NCBI GenBank assembly: GCA_013339895.1
Contig: JABACO010000011.1
Location: forward strand, 3,121,306-3,185,305
Reading direction: 5' to 3'
Length of the DNA: 64,000 bases
Origin: Ephydatia muelleri
Taxonomy: Eukaryota > Porifera > Demospongiae > Spongillida > Spongillidae
Each line of letters starts with the position of its first letter. Within the stretch, counting starts at the first letter, position 1. A model generated the notes under the pieces. The model did no database searches. It was not told the DNA's origin and saw nothing but the letters and a program-made list of their open reading frames with translations. This document shows positions 21,878 to 33,420 of the stretch, piece by piece. Made by a program: the position numbers and the translations under genes.

Positions 21878-22955
21878 ATGGCGAGTGACGATGGATACAA
21901 AGACGGGCGGTTTACTTTTAAAGAGATACACAAGTATCTTTCTACCAGGCGTGTATCCCTCTTCCTTTCGAAATCGGACAAACAAGCGTTACGGAAGAGA
22001 GCCAAATTTTTCGCTGTAAAAGGCGCGGAGTTATACTACACGGGTATAGAGGTGAGAATCAAGACGACGTTTTGCAATTGCAAGTATGTCACATCACAGT
22101 TTCTCTTTCCTCATGCATACAACGCGCGTAGACGATGGATGTCAGAGTACCACTCGGCTAGTTGTAGAGAGTATAGATAAGCGTCAGAGAATTGTCTCCT
22201 TAACACATGACTATGGTCACTTCGGAGTTAATAGGACAAATGCCACTATAGCATCGAAGTACTACTGGCCTGGGCTGTATACAGATGTTATATCATACGT
22301 AAGATTGTGACATGTAAACATATGATTAAGACTTAGTATAATTATACATGCATTTTACCATGCAGGTGAGCTCATGTGACCGTTGTCAAAGAAACAACAA
22401 AAACTTGATGCTTCAGCTGGAGTGCTACATCCTGTTCCTGTAAAAGCTCAAATCTGGCACCAAGTGGGAATGGATTTTATTGGTCCACTTCCAGGAACAT
22501 CACTTGGCAATGAATACATCATCACCTCGACTGATTATTTCTCAAAGTTGGCAGAAGCCACAGCTCTTCCAGACAAAACTGCAGTCAGTGTGGCTAAATT
22601 CATATACTTGGTAAGATAAAATTAAATAGCTATGCATAATTTAAACAGCATATCACAATGCCTAAAATGTAGGCAACGTGGAGTTGTTAATAAAATAACA
22701 AGATTTTTGTCTCTAGTGCCTACCACCCACAGGTATTTATTTTATGTAATTATTGATTGTAGATATCCATAAAAAATACCGGCCACTTCTGTTTCTTAGA
22801 CTAATGGTCTTACAGAACGTTTTAATCAAACTCTGTCTCAGTGCCTAGCGTAGATGGTGGATGAAGATCAGAAAAACCGGGATGTCAAAATTGAAACAGT
22901 TCTCATGGACTACAGGACATCTCGCCAAGCTTCAGCAAAGTATCTACATATTTTT
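21878..22955 (+). pseudogene. Intron-split integrase-type transposase (inner element)
   Basis: Inferred exons: 21878-22051 (MASDDGYKDGRF... RKRAKFFAVKGAELYYTG; donor GAG|GTGAGA), 22146-22300 (STTRLVVESIDKRQRIVSLT, then the H2C2 zinc start THDYGHFGVNRT and YYWPGLYTDVISY), 22367-22613 (VSSCDRCQ completes H2C2; then HPVPVKAQIWHQVGMDFIGP with the first catalytic Asp and TDYFSKLAEATALP), a tiny exon at about 22716-22733 (SAYHPQ), and 22800 on (TNGLTERFNQTLSQC). Splice sites match GT/AG and keep frame. A one-base shift in an A-run near 22400 and a stop in SQCLA(stop)MVDE break it. The exon that should carry the middle catalytic Asp (DQG-type) is missing. Confidence 0.7.
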
Positions 22956-23214
22956 CTTTTGCTCTCAATAACCTACTTCCTGAGGTACATATTTGAGCAA
23001 TGATTGTTTTTGTGTAAAGCATATATGTTTTTACTCAGGCAATGATCACCGCAATATCAAGGCACTATAGAGTTGCTTATGATGTGGCTGCTGAACGCTA
23101 CATAAATAAAACGCTACCGTCATGAGTTCTCACAAATGCCACCTTCAACGAGTTTTTAATAATTGTGTGTTGCACGTTTTTAATTAATCAGTAATTCATC
23201 ACAACACCGAAACT

Positions 23215-23480
23215 CTAATGACCAGAGATCGTATGACCGACGTATACGTGAAATAGAGCATGGCTCCTTCACCCCACTTGTCTTTTCAACATCAGGAGGG
23301 ATGGGGAAATGTACAAGAGACTAGCTTAACTATTGCTTGGATACGTTCCGTCTTGCCTTCTCTCTTCTTCGCTTTGATCTTTCATAATGTGCACGAGAGG
23401 TGCACGGTCATCACAAGGTAAAGCCTTCCATCACAATGCCATCGATCTAGCTGTTGCTGAAGCCTGGGTTCCCTCTCAGT
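23215..23480 (+). pseudogene. Fragment of RLE-type LINE C-terminus
   Basis: Reads (R)SYDRRIREIEHGSFTPLVFS, then TSGGMG and, after a stop, RLAFS and CARGARSSQGKAFHHNAIDL with VAEAW. It is collinear with the C-terminal 90 residues of the element at 43059-45005 (REYEERVREIEHGSFSPLVF ... CLRGTRSFHSHSQHHSIALA). It lies inside the inner Ginger-like element, so a LINE tail inserted there or was captured. Confidence 0.7.
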
Positions 23481-24546
23481 CAGCAGAATTACAATGTTAC
23501 GCGATTACGCTTCTGTTTGTACACGTATGGCATTGGATGTATTGCAATCGATCAACTCATCCCGTTTGTTCTAAGCTTTGTGCTGTCCAAAAGCATAAAT
23601 TTGTTAGTTGTGTTATATGAGCTATAAATCGACACGGGCCATATTCGCTGTATATGCATACTTCAGAACCAACGACACGTGCTGGCTATATATCAAAATC
23701 GATATCGTTATATGGGGTCCCTAATTCTACGAAGGGATCCCCAATTCTCCGGTGATTTAGGGACGGGGGATCCCCAAATCTCCGTATTTTGGGGGCCGGG
23801 GATCCCCAATTCTTCGAAGATTTGGGGACGGGGGTCCCTAATTCTATGGGTCCCTAATTCTACGTGACACCGGTTTAACAATTAATTATCGATTATTTAT
23901 GCATAATCGATGGAGTTAAACCAGCACAACCTCGGGCTTTGCCACATGGCAAGAAAGATGGTCCGCGGCGTACCCCTAAGAATGTCGCCTTGTTGCTAGT
24001 GTCCAGCAAAGTCACCCTTCTGCATAGTTTTTCAAGTTTTCAAATTTTCCGTGAACTCCCGAAGAGTTTCTAGCAAATGGTCCTTACGCATGGGCTATCT
24101 ATCATAAAGTTATAGGGTACTGCATTTATAATTAGCCATACATTTCAATTCGAGCGTTACTTTTCTTTTGCTTGTCCTGTAAAATTTGATAGTATCATAG
24201 GGGGTGATTTTGCTGGACACTGTTCCAAATATAATAAAGTTACTGTAAGTATCACCATGCATACAACGAAGAGATGAATCTCTCCATTGTTCGCTTTCGT
24301 CCGCTTATTGTTTTCTCGCGCCCAGCTTTTTTGGTAGATGTAAGACGGACGTGACGCCACTGCAACTCTTCAATAAAATATCAACCGGTCGGTTGTGGTG
24401 CTTAATATTTTAACAACCGTGTTGAAGCGGTTATTTAGCTGAAATAGAACCGGTTGAGCGGTTATTTAATTCTCGCGATCGGTTAACCGTCGGTTAACCG
24501 GTTAACCGGAGCTCCGGCACAACCGGTTTCAAGCCTTACACCCGAG

Positions 24547-26010
24547 TGTCAAAGAACAAAAAGGATTTTATCTGGAGAAGAGCACAGAACTTGTGAAGGA
24601 AGGTTTGTTATTTTATCGAGACAAATACAACAAGGATACCGGGTAAGCTACATTGTATAGTCGTACGTACGCTTAGAATTATACACCGGTATATACCATA
24701 TATCTAAACGCACAAGATTGTCATGGAGAAATAAAAAACGAAAGTTCTGGACGGATGTCATAGGGCAGAGCTAAGTGGAGGGCACTTTGGTCGAGACAAA
24801 ACACTGTGGAAGATGTCTGAGCGATTCTACTGGCTTGGAATGGTGTACAAGAAATATTGCAAAACATGTGACAAGTGTCAGACAGCTAATCGGTATGCGA
24901 TATTCATGCCTTTGCAAATTGCAAACACAGGGTCACATTTTTATAATGAATGTACTAATAATTGTAGCAATTTGACAAGTTTTCTGCGGAGCTGCATCCT
25001 ATTCCAGTCAAGGATGAAGTGCGGCACACAATTGGTGTTGATTGACTGGGCCTTTACCTGACACACAGAAGGGAAACAAATGAATCATGACAGTCTCCTG
25101 TCTCTTTTCCATGTGGCTAGAGACAACTGCTCTCTCTGATATTACAGCAACAGGAGTGGCAGAGTTTCTTCCTTCACAAGAAATGGCTGTTGTAAGATTA
25201 AAATTTCTGATCAAGGTCGAGAGTTTGTAAATCATGTAAATGACATAAGTACAATTTTGGTGATTATACTGTATTTTATTTCAGGTGAACGATGAGGTTT
25301 GTCGTCTCTGTGGCACCAGTGTAATATGACAAGTGCATACCATCCACAAAGCAATGGTGCTTGATGAAAGGTTCAATCAAACATTGCAATGACAGTTATT
25401 GAAGTTTGTCGAATCCCTGAGCAAACAGCTGGGATCAATTTTTGGATGCAATTCTGTTTTTCATATTGGATGCAATATTGTTTTCATATTGGATGCAATA
25501 CTGTTTTTCATATTGAGTATCTTGTCAGGATTCTACCAAGCATTCACCCTTTACCTTGTGTATGGTCGTCAACCTCGTTTACCAATTGAGTTTACTATGA
25601 AGTGCCCTGGTGCTAGTGAGCGGTGTGACAAGCCTGAAGATGGATTACAACAAACAATACTTGAGTGTAATATTTAATTCTAACTTATACAATATAGTAA
25701 CCTAATTTGTTGTACATATTCAGAACAATGGTAGATGTGCGGAAGAAAGCTTTTGAAAACATGAAAGCACATAGGAGGCAAAAGGTCCATTATGACCAAG
25801 TACACTGCAAAGACAGGGAAAAGTATAAAGTTTGAATTCTTGTGTGTTAAAGAATAGCAAGAAGCTTTCCAAAAAAGGGTCCAAGATGGAGCCTAATTAG
25901 ACAGGTCCCTATCTTATTCATGAGTCTTGTCTAAAGGTACATATCGTCTCTCCAAGCCCAATCTGCCATTCAAAGTACTAGCTCTAAAATACAAAATGAT
26001 TCGTTTGAAG
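24547..26010 (+). pseudogene. Intron-split integrase-type transposase (outer element)
   Basis: Ordered fragments: SVKEQKGFYLEKSTELVKEG with LLFYRDKYNKD; a zinc region with GGHFGRDKTLWKMSERFYWL and YCKTCDKCQTA (H..H..C..C); AELHPIPVKDEVRHTIGVD (first Asp); SDQGREFVNH (second Asp) whose exon joins VNDEVCRLCGTSV across a short intron about 25238-25285 (GTAAAT...TTTCAG); TSAYHPQSNGA; YGRQPRLPIEF; and a GPY-type tail (TGPYLIHESCLKGTYRLSKP). Stops interrupt after the first Asp, after SNGA and before TGPY. The gene is inactive but the exon layout parallels that of the inner element. Confidence 0.7.
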
Positions 26011-26139
26011 AAAAGGTGCAGTGATTAGGGTTATGTGCAACATTATATTCTTAAGTTTTAGACCAGCTGAAAGACTCACACCCCATGTCAGAAAGTACAG
26101 CTGTAAATTAAATGTTCCTTTAACTCACCATATTTTTCC

Positions 26140-26495
26140 ACAACTATGTGTAGAGGATGAAGAACAGCAAGCCACAATGCCACAGTCAAAATATACAAGG
26201 TGAACATAATGCGACATCTTACATCCAAGTACCATACAGAATCATTGACTAATGTATCTACTTAAATGCTATATTATTATTGTCCATGTAAATAGTGAGG
26301 ATGAACAACGGGAGGACTTAACAACCTCGTCAAATACACAAGGTGTGTTCTGTATGATTTGGTATTTAACATATATATGCATACCTGAATAATGTCTCAC
26401 AAATGGAAAACTTTACATTTAATATTATCTTTGTCCATACAGATAGTGAGAATAGCCACAGCAAGTTGTAATGCCACAATCAAAGTACAAGGCAT
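26140..26495 (+). pseudogene. Three repeated acidic mini-exons of the outer transposase
   Basis: Three short splice-bounded pieces, each ending in an acidic or Ser/Thr/Gln-rich peptide: EDEEQQATMPQSKYT (ending near 26201), SEDEQREDLTTSSNT (about 26297-26340) and DSENSHSKL (about 26443-26470, then a stop). Spacing is about 145 bases. The introns between them resemble each other, so the exons probably arose by tandem duplication. Confidence 0.45.
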
Positions 26496-26960
26496 GTTGT
26501 ACACATGAATATGTCTTGTGACTATCGAAGAGAACATTGCTACAAAGAGGGACGTAGTATGTATATGTTATACAACTTCTAGTACAAGCTATAGAAACGT
26601 AACTTTGGTGTTAAAATGTATGATATTATAAAATTTCGTTCTTACTATTTCGTTAGAGATATTCCAATTCTCAGTGCGTAAAAATGATTATGACACCTTT
26701 CCTTAGATCAAGTGGATGTAAATGATGTGTACAAACAGAGACAGGAAACAATGTCGCCATACTTGCTACAAAGTATACATTATACATAACTTCTACTGTA
26801 CATTGTTTATCTATGAATTGTTGTGCTTTCGTAGAATCATCACCTCTCCACACTTTGAAATCTGTTGACAAGGAAGACTCATCTGTACAACTAGGTATTT
26901 CCTGTCTTGTTGTAACTTAGTCAACAGAATTATCATATTAGGTTTTCTGGAAACATCTCT

Positions 26961-27850
26961 ATGGCTGATACTTGCAAATGTAAGAAGAGATGTGCCATGC
27001 ACCCAAAAGTTGCCCATGTAGGAGAAAAAAATCAGCTTTGTAGCAACTGGTGCCATGCTGGAAGAAGCTGCTGCAATACTTTCGCAATAGCGAATTGCCC
27101 ACCTCACCATGTCATCAATGTATTTGATGAGCAGCCTTCTGTGCCTAATAAAAGTTACCTCTTGTGTTTGATGCAGCTGTATTGGAAGATCCTGATGGTT
27201 GGCTTGACGATTAACATATAACTGCAGCTCAGCATCTGCTACAAGATGTGGCAGGCCTGCAAAGTGCATCACTGCAGTAAACCAGAATCATTTGCTGTTC
27301 ACAAAGACCACCAGTGTCTCCATGAGAATGGCAATCACTGGATAGCTGTGTCAACCATAGGATTTTCAAGTGGGGCTGTCCAAGTGTTTGACAGCTCACA
27401 CCATCTGAAACTTTCACACTCACTTATAAGTTCATTATTGCCGATATGCTGCAGGCAAGCAAAGATTCCATTATACTGGAATACATCAAGATGCAAGAGC
27501 AATCTGGGCCAAGTGATTGTGGGCTTTTTGCTATTGCGACTGCCACTGCAATATGCAATGGGCAAGATCTTTATATGCTGGAATTTTACCAGTTTTTGAT
27601 GAGGAAACACTTGCTAGACTGCTTCCAATATGGTTTTGTGTTACTTTTCCCTTCACAAAGGATTGCATCATAGAAGCCTAAAGTCTTGAAGGAAGAAGTG
27701 GTTGAAATATACTGTCATTGAACGCTCCTGTATACAGGAAAAAAGATGATGCAATGCGATGGATGCCAGAAGTAGTTCCATTGCATGTATGTCCAGGCCT
27801 CATCAGGAGATCCACTAGTGTACTGTTCCCCTGTATGTTCTAAAACAGCA
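26961..27850 (+). pseudogene. Cys-rich / Ulp1-like protease / PHD module of the outer transposon
   Basis: Order on the plus strand: a cysteine cluster (CKCKKRCAMHP ... CSNWCHAGRSCCN), the Ulp1-type entry LEDPDGWLDD then HITAAQHLLQDVAGLQSASL in another frame, and the C48 core with GNHWIAVSTIG (catalytic His near 27339), VQVFDSS (Asp near 27393) and EQSGPSDCGLFAIATATAIC (Gln and Cys, Cys near 27518). A PHD-like finger follows (CDGC, FHC, YCSPVC; 27725-27840). Two frame changes in the protease and two stops in the PHD region show decay. Ulp1-like domains cleave SUMO-type isopeptide bonds in cells; their role in transposons is not established. The module sits just inside the right terminal repeat. 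Confidence 0.7.
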
Positions 27851-28061
27851 TCAGGTGCATGTGTGAATTCTCAATCACGTCACAATTTGAGACACAATAT
27901 GCATGCTTTATGTGCGCAACAGAATTTCCTGGGAGCGACAGAATTTCCTTAGGAAATATGGTCGTCGCGACACTATTTCCAGGCGACAGAATTTCCTGTG
28001 ACACCGTAACTAGACTCCTTTAGCTTGTTGTTTAAATCAAATGAAGAGACAAAAATGAGCA

Positions 28062-28337
28062 GTGTGTTTCTTATGTGGCAAAACAGAGAACTGCTCGTCC
28101 TTGTACCCAGTCCCGAATTATCCTCCCCTTGACCACGATGAGGAAGAGAATGAAATATACTGTATGTGGGTTCAATGCACAAACTGCAAATGTACTTCAC
28201 ATGTGAAATGCATTGACCAGCTTCATCAGAATTTGTTTTCCTTTCAATCTGACAATGACGAGGATTATTTGTGCCCAGAATGTTTTTACAAGGAGCCTGA
28301 TGATAACTATGTACATTCACTGGCTAATTCTTCTTAG
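28062..28337 (+). CDS. PHD-finger fragment outside the transposon
   Basis: 91 residues with a PHD-type ligand order: CFLCG, CTNCKCTSHVKC (C-x2-C then H-x2-C) and CPEC. It is rich in Asp/Glu before the second pair (DHDEEENEIYCMW). After a stop at 28335 the same frame continues with plausible coding sequence (RPILAECGLLLPEYPMTGKE) for about 40 residues, so this may be a decayed exon. It begins 59 bp beyond the right terminus of the outer Ginger-like element. It could be part of a host gene or of an older element. Confidence 0.45.
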   Translation: MCFLCGKTENCSSLYPVPNYPPLDHDEEENEIYCMWVQCTNCKCTSHVKCIDQLHQNLFSFQSDNDEDYLCPECFYKEPDDNYVHSLANSS

Positions 28338-28479
28338 AGACCCATTCTTGCAGAGTGTGGGCTACTTCTACCTGAATATCCCATGACAGGCAAGGAATTA
28401 AACAACACTGAGGCTCGTCAACTGATGTATGGATTGCAATTGTATTGAACTAACTCCTACTTTCTAACAAGTGAATGAG

Positions 28480-29340
28480 TGACTGGATTGGTATATAGTG
28501 AAGCATTGCTATTTCGAGGTACTCTAGCTGTGCAAATGTAATATTATTATGCAAGGCAAGATAAGAACTCTGATCTTTTCTCTGGTTAGATGCTATTAGA
28601 AATTGTGTAGCAGAAGGGTACTGTCATTTAGTAGCAACATTGCTACAGCCAACACAGTAGTACAAGCATTTAAATGGCAGGATTTGCTCCTATGTTGCAC
28701 AAAAGAAGTAGATGCTGCCTTCGTTTGGTACTTGCAACTGTAGGTAAATCTTTCATTTTGCATACATGTAAGTAATGATGAGCTGCATGCATGATCATGC
28801 TGGCATGCCTTTGTTGACCACTTACCTACAGTGTATATTGTTGCATGAATCATAATACTAAATACGATTGCTTGACCTAATGACAACCGGAGCTGCAGGT
28901 GCAAATCTCTAGTGTATTTGAATATAAATATAATAAAAATTAATATAATAAAAAATAGCAGCTGTCATGAATATGAATTATATCGCAGGTCCCCTGGTGT
29001 TCTATTATGATGTGGGAAATTTTCATGCAACAATATTCAAATACACGAGAGAGCGCGCGCGTGTTTCTTCAACTACAGCAGCAGTCAATAATTCGTAACG
29101 GGATTGGTTATAAGTTGATTCGACTACAAGGCAGCCTTGCAAGTACATACTTGTACTATCCCGCGCTTGGCAACTTTGCATGTAGTGGCCTATAGCAGCT
29201 TAAGAGTTAATCTGAATTTCCTTACACCTGGGTGTACAAACATACCCCCGGGATGATGCCCAGGACATTACAAATAAACTGTATTTACCTATATTAGACC
29301 TTTTGCGGTCTAATACCTATATTCGTAAAAAAAAATTTCA
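28480..29340. other. Non-coding, nothing recognised
   Basis: AT-rich, no domain-bearing frame. CAAACATACCCCCGGGATGA (29236) has a relative at 53970 (CAAACATACACCTAGGATGA), perhaps a small dispersed repeat. Confidence 0.35.
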
Positions 29341-29384
29341 ATGTATGATAAACGGGACAGTATTACGGATACATTGTAAAACGC

Positions 29385-29945
29385 TATAAAAATGCATCGA
29401 GTTTGAATCTCTATAACGTTCGAAAGGTTAACGCTATCGGTTTCTTACTTTCAACACGTCATAAAATAAAACACCAATTTTCTGTGTGCGAATATACTTT
29501 GGGGTCTTGCGCAAGCACAGTGCCGACGTTACGAGGTCCGATACACCATGAAGTTCAAAACAACCACAACTTAGGTAGGAGCATTCCAATCGCATCAAAT
29601 TCTGTGTATAAGTAGAGGGGTCCTGTCGCTATTGATGGGTTCGGTTCGTTGATTTTTACTTTATCCGTTACGGAGATACAGCTGTGCAAAGTTAATGCAC
29701 ATTTTCAGCTCGATTCGCACAATTATTGCATGCAACTCGCTCCCATTCCACGATAACCTCATTGTTCCGCCCCCATTCTCTGGCCTTAGCCTCTCGGCTA
29801 GCCGTTTGCAACTATTTTTGCCTCACCCAGGCGATGAGTTTATGTGGGTAGATTAAGAGAAAAAAGAAGAGGACTTCTCACTTCGCAAGACGATCGTACC
29901 AAATTAACGGATGGACCCAGAGAATTCCATGGTTGCAGTTATCTT
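29385..29945 (+). repeat. Single-arm relative of the foldback element
   Basis: Matches the left arm of 14709-15532 (ATAACGTT..AAGGTTAACGCTATCG, CCGTTACGGAGATACAGCTG). Beyond the arm it continues with sequence (CGTTTGCAACT, CAAGACGATCGTACC, GAATTCCATGG) that is found in reverse at 49100-49270. The original element was therefore longer than the palindromic version. Confidence 0.7.
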
Positions 29946-30299
29946 GCGCCTCACATGGCAGTATTCAACACGGCTCAGGTAAGGCTATTTGCTACGCACT
30001 CGCATAATCCTCTAGTCGTGTATAAAGCTTCCAATTTACATTATCGTAATGGCATATTCTCACACATGTACACTTGCACATACCAGATGGTTATACATGT
30101 ATGTGGCATACAAAAACCTGTCTGGTATTGATGGTACACACACTCACAAACATTGTGACATGCACATGCATTCGGTCTATTCCATTTATTAAACTGCTGT
30201 TGTGCATGTTTGTACAAGCCACTGATTGCTTGTACTGACTCTCTGTGTATTGTTGCACGTATCCTCTGTACAAGTATTCCTTTTGACAACTATACACTT

Positions 30300-30892
30300 T
30301 GTGCATGTTGAATTCCCATATAACTGGTCCTTCGTACTTGACATACAGCCCTCACTTGAGACTGTACATAGGTACGTGTAGCTACATGCACTGTCCCATA
30401 GATTGATACATTGTACACATACTATGTTCACCACAACATGCGTAAGGCTTTAAGTTCCTATACACTCACATTATATTTCTGTGGCCGGTGGAGAAGCATG
30501 CAATAAAGCTTTCCTATTTATCATAACCCTTGCTCAAGTTTTCACCTTATTTATATGTATGCCTCTCCAGCTAAGTGGCTTCAGTTTGTTTTTTCCCACT
30601 GAATGTTCGGCTCACAGAGGAATATGAACACAACCCTAATGCCGGCTGGTTCACATACTCTTATGCCTGTGTACCAGTATACATTGTGTAAATGAACCTT
30701 CACTTGTACACATACACACACATACATACACACACATACACACATACATACACACACAGTACATACACACACATACATACACACACACACATACATACAC
30801 ACACATACATACACACATACATACACACACATACATACACACATACATACACACACATACACACACACTTGCACAATGCACATACACATGCA

Positions 30893-30932
<40 letters not shown>

Positions 30933-33420
30933 TACTCTCCTAATGTCACACATGCACTGATGCATACCAGAGATCTATTGGCTGTATCCTGCTATGAAGA
31001 CAATGATACTTCTCTCAAGAATGAATAAGTAAGAATTAGCACATAGAATCTAGAGATGTATGAATTAATTTAATAACAAAGCATATGATTTTGTCACTAA
31101 AAATTTAAATTTGGTTTCAGCTATTGTTCCTTGACTATCATTTTTGGCTATTGTTCCTTGACTAGATTGTTAGCCCAAAAAAATGTGCCAGGAAGGGGGG
31201 AGGGGAGGCTGCAACATGTGTAAGACTTTAAGTTCTTACACACTCACTTATCTAGTTAGTGCAGAAGTAAAGCTTTCCTATTTGGCATAATACTTGGTCA
31301 AATTGTCATCTTCTGTATGCCACTCCCACTCAGCTATCTCACTGCAGAGACTTTAGTCTCTATTTGCGCACGCAATGTTCAGCTCACACAGAGTACATAA
31401 TCACGATCCATGATGGTTTACACATGCAGATTGGTCAGTACAATTCTTGAGCACAACACACACAAACATGCACACAAACACACACAATACTATGCACTAT
31501 TACACATTTGGCAAAACATTAAAACACTCTTTAATAATGCATGACTGTACACCTGCATCTGCCTCGACTCATTTATTATGAAGTTTGAACAGTTCAAGAG
31601 GCCACTGATTTTAGTCTCAATTTCTGGTCCACTTTCTGTGGTTTTCCTCTGCATTGTTGCATGTAGTCGTCTCTAGAAGTATTCTCTTCCCTTAGTACAC
31701 TCATCTAGAACTTTGTACAAGTGCTCATCTCACCTATAAAAGTTTACAGCCTTATGGAGTCTGCCAGCAGTATAATGAATATTGCTAGCTGCTTGCATCA
31801 GTATGTCTGTGTAAGCTTACCATAGGCCCTGACCTATCACATTCTGCAACGATAGTAGGTGCAGTAATTTCATTGCCATACACTGTAGCTAACATCCGAA
31901 CAGAGCCTACTTTTCCATGGCCATCAGCACAATGTTGCATGTCCTATATCGCACTATTATAGTTGAATACTATACATGTCATTGTATACTCATCAGATTG
32001 CTGTCCCTGGCTCTCTTGCATTAAGTTCAAGTACATATCCTATCCTTGCAGGAGTGCTCATTTAATCCCCTACTTACAACGAGTGCGATATGAAGCGCTG
32101 TGCTGCCTCTTCTGGATGAAACAGTTTGATACCACGCAAGTTTTTTTTAAGGGCGATGTTCCTGCCTGGCCTATGGAGATGTATTGTATTGTACCTACAC
32201 TATCAGTGCAGATTGTGGTAGGACAGGGCCCAGTTTACACAGAAATAAAAAGCAAATTAAAGTGTAATATTCATTATTCCAACCCTGCACCTGAAAAGAA
32301 AAAATTCCTCTTACTTGCTAACTAGAATTGTACTCTATTTGTCTTAGAGGACAGTCCCCTATATAGATGGACTTGATGTACAAAGGACCAGTCCTATGGG
32401 ACACTACAGTGTACACATTGCTACATGTATCTATGTACAGTGTAGACATGTCTCGTGGCCTCATGAGCTATTCAATGGATAATCAAAGATACACACATTC
32501 AGTGAGACTGAAATGTGTGTGATCATCATTATTAGAGAGGACTATCGTTTTTTTCCACATGTATAATAGTATGCAGGTGTCGTGTCTCTGTGTGTGTGTT
32601 GCATGCAAGTGCACTGATGCATGTGTTGAGGGCATGCTCATGTACTCTGTGTGAGATGAAAACAAGAAACAGTAGTCACTGCAAGTGGTACAAACAGTGA
32701 GCGAGGTTTAAAGAATGTTATGCCAAACAGGAAAGCTTTATTACACATTTCCACGTTCATTTGGCAAGTAAACAAGCATGCAATAAAGCTTTCCCGTTTG
32801 GCATAACCCTTGCGCAACTTCTCATCATTCCGTATGTCTCTTTATGTGGCTTATGTACCACTTGCTGCCTGTCTATATTTTCCCACACAGCTGACACAGA
32901 GTACATAAACATGGCCTCATGCTGGTTCACACACCCTTAAGCATGTGTAGTGTGCATTCAGTAAATGAACCTTTGCCATTCTTGAGCAAGCAATACTTGC
33001 ATACGCACACACAACACTTTTGCTCTAGGTCTGTTTCAAAATATTACAATTTTCGCTAATAATGATGTTGCAACCCACATTCATTCGAGTGTAAGGGCTG
33101 TCCCTCGTAACGTTGTTCTCAGTACATGCAGCCTATTCAATTTAACAGCTTAAGAGACCACTGATTTTATAATATTCTCAATTTATCTACCTATTGAGGA
33201 TTTCTGTGTTGCTCCATTATCATTTCATGTGTTCCACTAGCACTGTAAAATGATTCCCTTTGACAACTCAGTTTTCATCTGACTGGTTCTCTGTATATAA
33301 CATACAGCCCTCCTCTGCAAAATGGCTGCACTCTATGTAGGTACAGGTACTGCTACATGTAGCTATACATGTAGTGTCCCATAGGATTGTTTCTCTGGAG
33401 GCCTACATACGCTGCACACA
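30300..33420 (+). repeat. Dispersed triplicated non-coding repeat
   Basis: A block containing AAAGCTTTCC(T/C)(A/G)TTTGGCATAA, followed by a poly-pyrimidine stretch with TATGCC/TCTC, recurs near 30500, 31270 and 32780. Companion phrases (GTGTCCCATAG, ACAGCCCTC, GAACCTT...CTTG and the CACACAAACA stretch) flank each copy. Repeat spacing is irregular (about 0.8 and 1.5 kb). No coding frame recognised. Confidence 0.55.
30708..30932. repeat. (CA)n / (CATA)n microsatellite
   Basis: About 225 bases alternating CACACA with CATACATA blocks, all frames open. Confidence 0.92.

Larger units (their letters stand above)
21738..23869 (+). mobile_element. Ginger-like DNA transposon, inner layer
   Basis: Starts TGTCAGGTAGAATTGGGGAC and ends with the inverse, TTCTACGTGACA. 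Both sides are flanked by CCGG (21734-21737 and 23870-23873), a 4-bp target duplication. Subterminal repeats of the form GGGGACCCC/AATTCTACG are tandem and inverted at both ends (21750-21830, 23700-23860). It encodes an intron-split integrase on the plus strand. The TGTNR terminus, 4-bp duplication and integrase-type transposase fit the Ginger group. Confidence 0.8.
21597..24538. mobile_element. hAT-like element, middle layer
   Basis: The left end TAAGGCTTGAAACCTGTTAG and the right end, read inversely as TAAGGCTTGAAACCGGTTGT, form terminal inverted repeats. The flanks are identical 8-mers: CACCCGAG at 21589-21596 and again at 24539-24546. The 8-bp target duplication and terminal sequence are typical of hAT superfamily elements. 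The subterminal regions are packed with ACCGGTT/AACCGGT motifs (21630-21735 and 24385-24530). No hAT transposase is seen, so it is non-autonomous. It is itself split by the element at 21738-23869. Confidence 0.85.
20928..28003 (+). mobile_element. Ginger-like (integrase-type) DNA transposon, outer layer
   Basis: The left end GTCGCAGGAAATTCTGTCC (20930 on) is the inverse of the right end, which read backwards from 28003 gives TGTCACAGGAAATTCTGTCG. The subterminal motif GACCATATTTCCTAAGG also recurs in inverse near both ends (about 21010 and 21440 against 27940). Inside, on the plus strand, are integrase, GPY-type tail, Cys-rich, Ulp1 and PHD modules. Terminal TGTNR, intron-containing integrase transposase and Ulp1/PHD companions fit the Ginger1 group as I recall it. 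Flanks ACGG and CCGT are not a clean duplication but could both be decayed CCGG. The element is interrupted by 21597-24538. Confidence 0.65.

Noticed and set aside
30581..30965. Long Cys/Val- and Thr/His-repeat open frames
   Set aside because: All derive from the CA/CATA microsatellite and appear in every frame.
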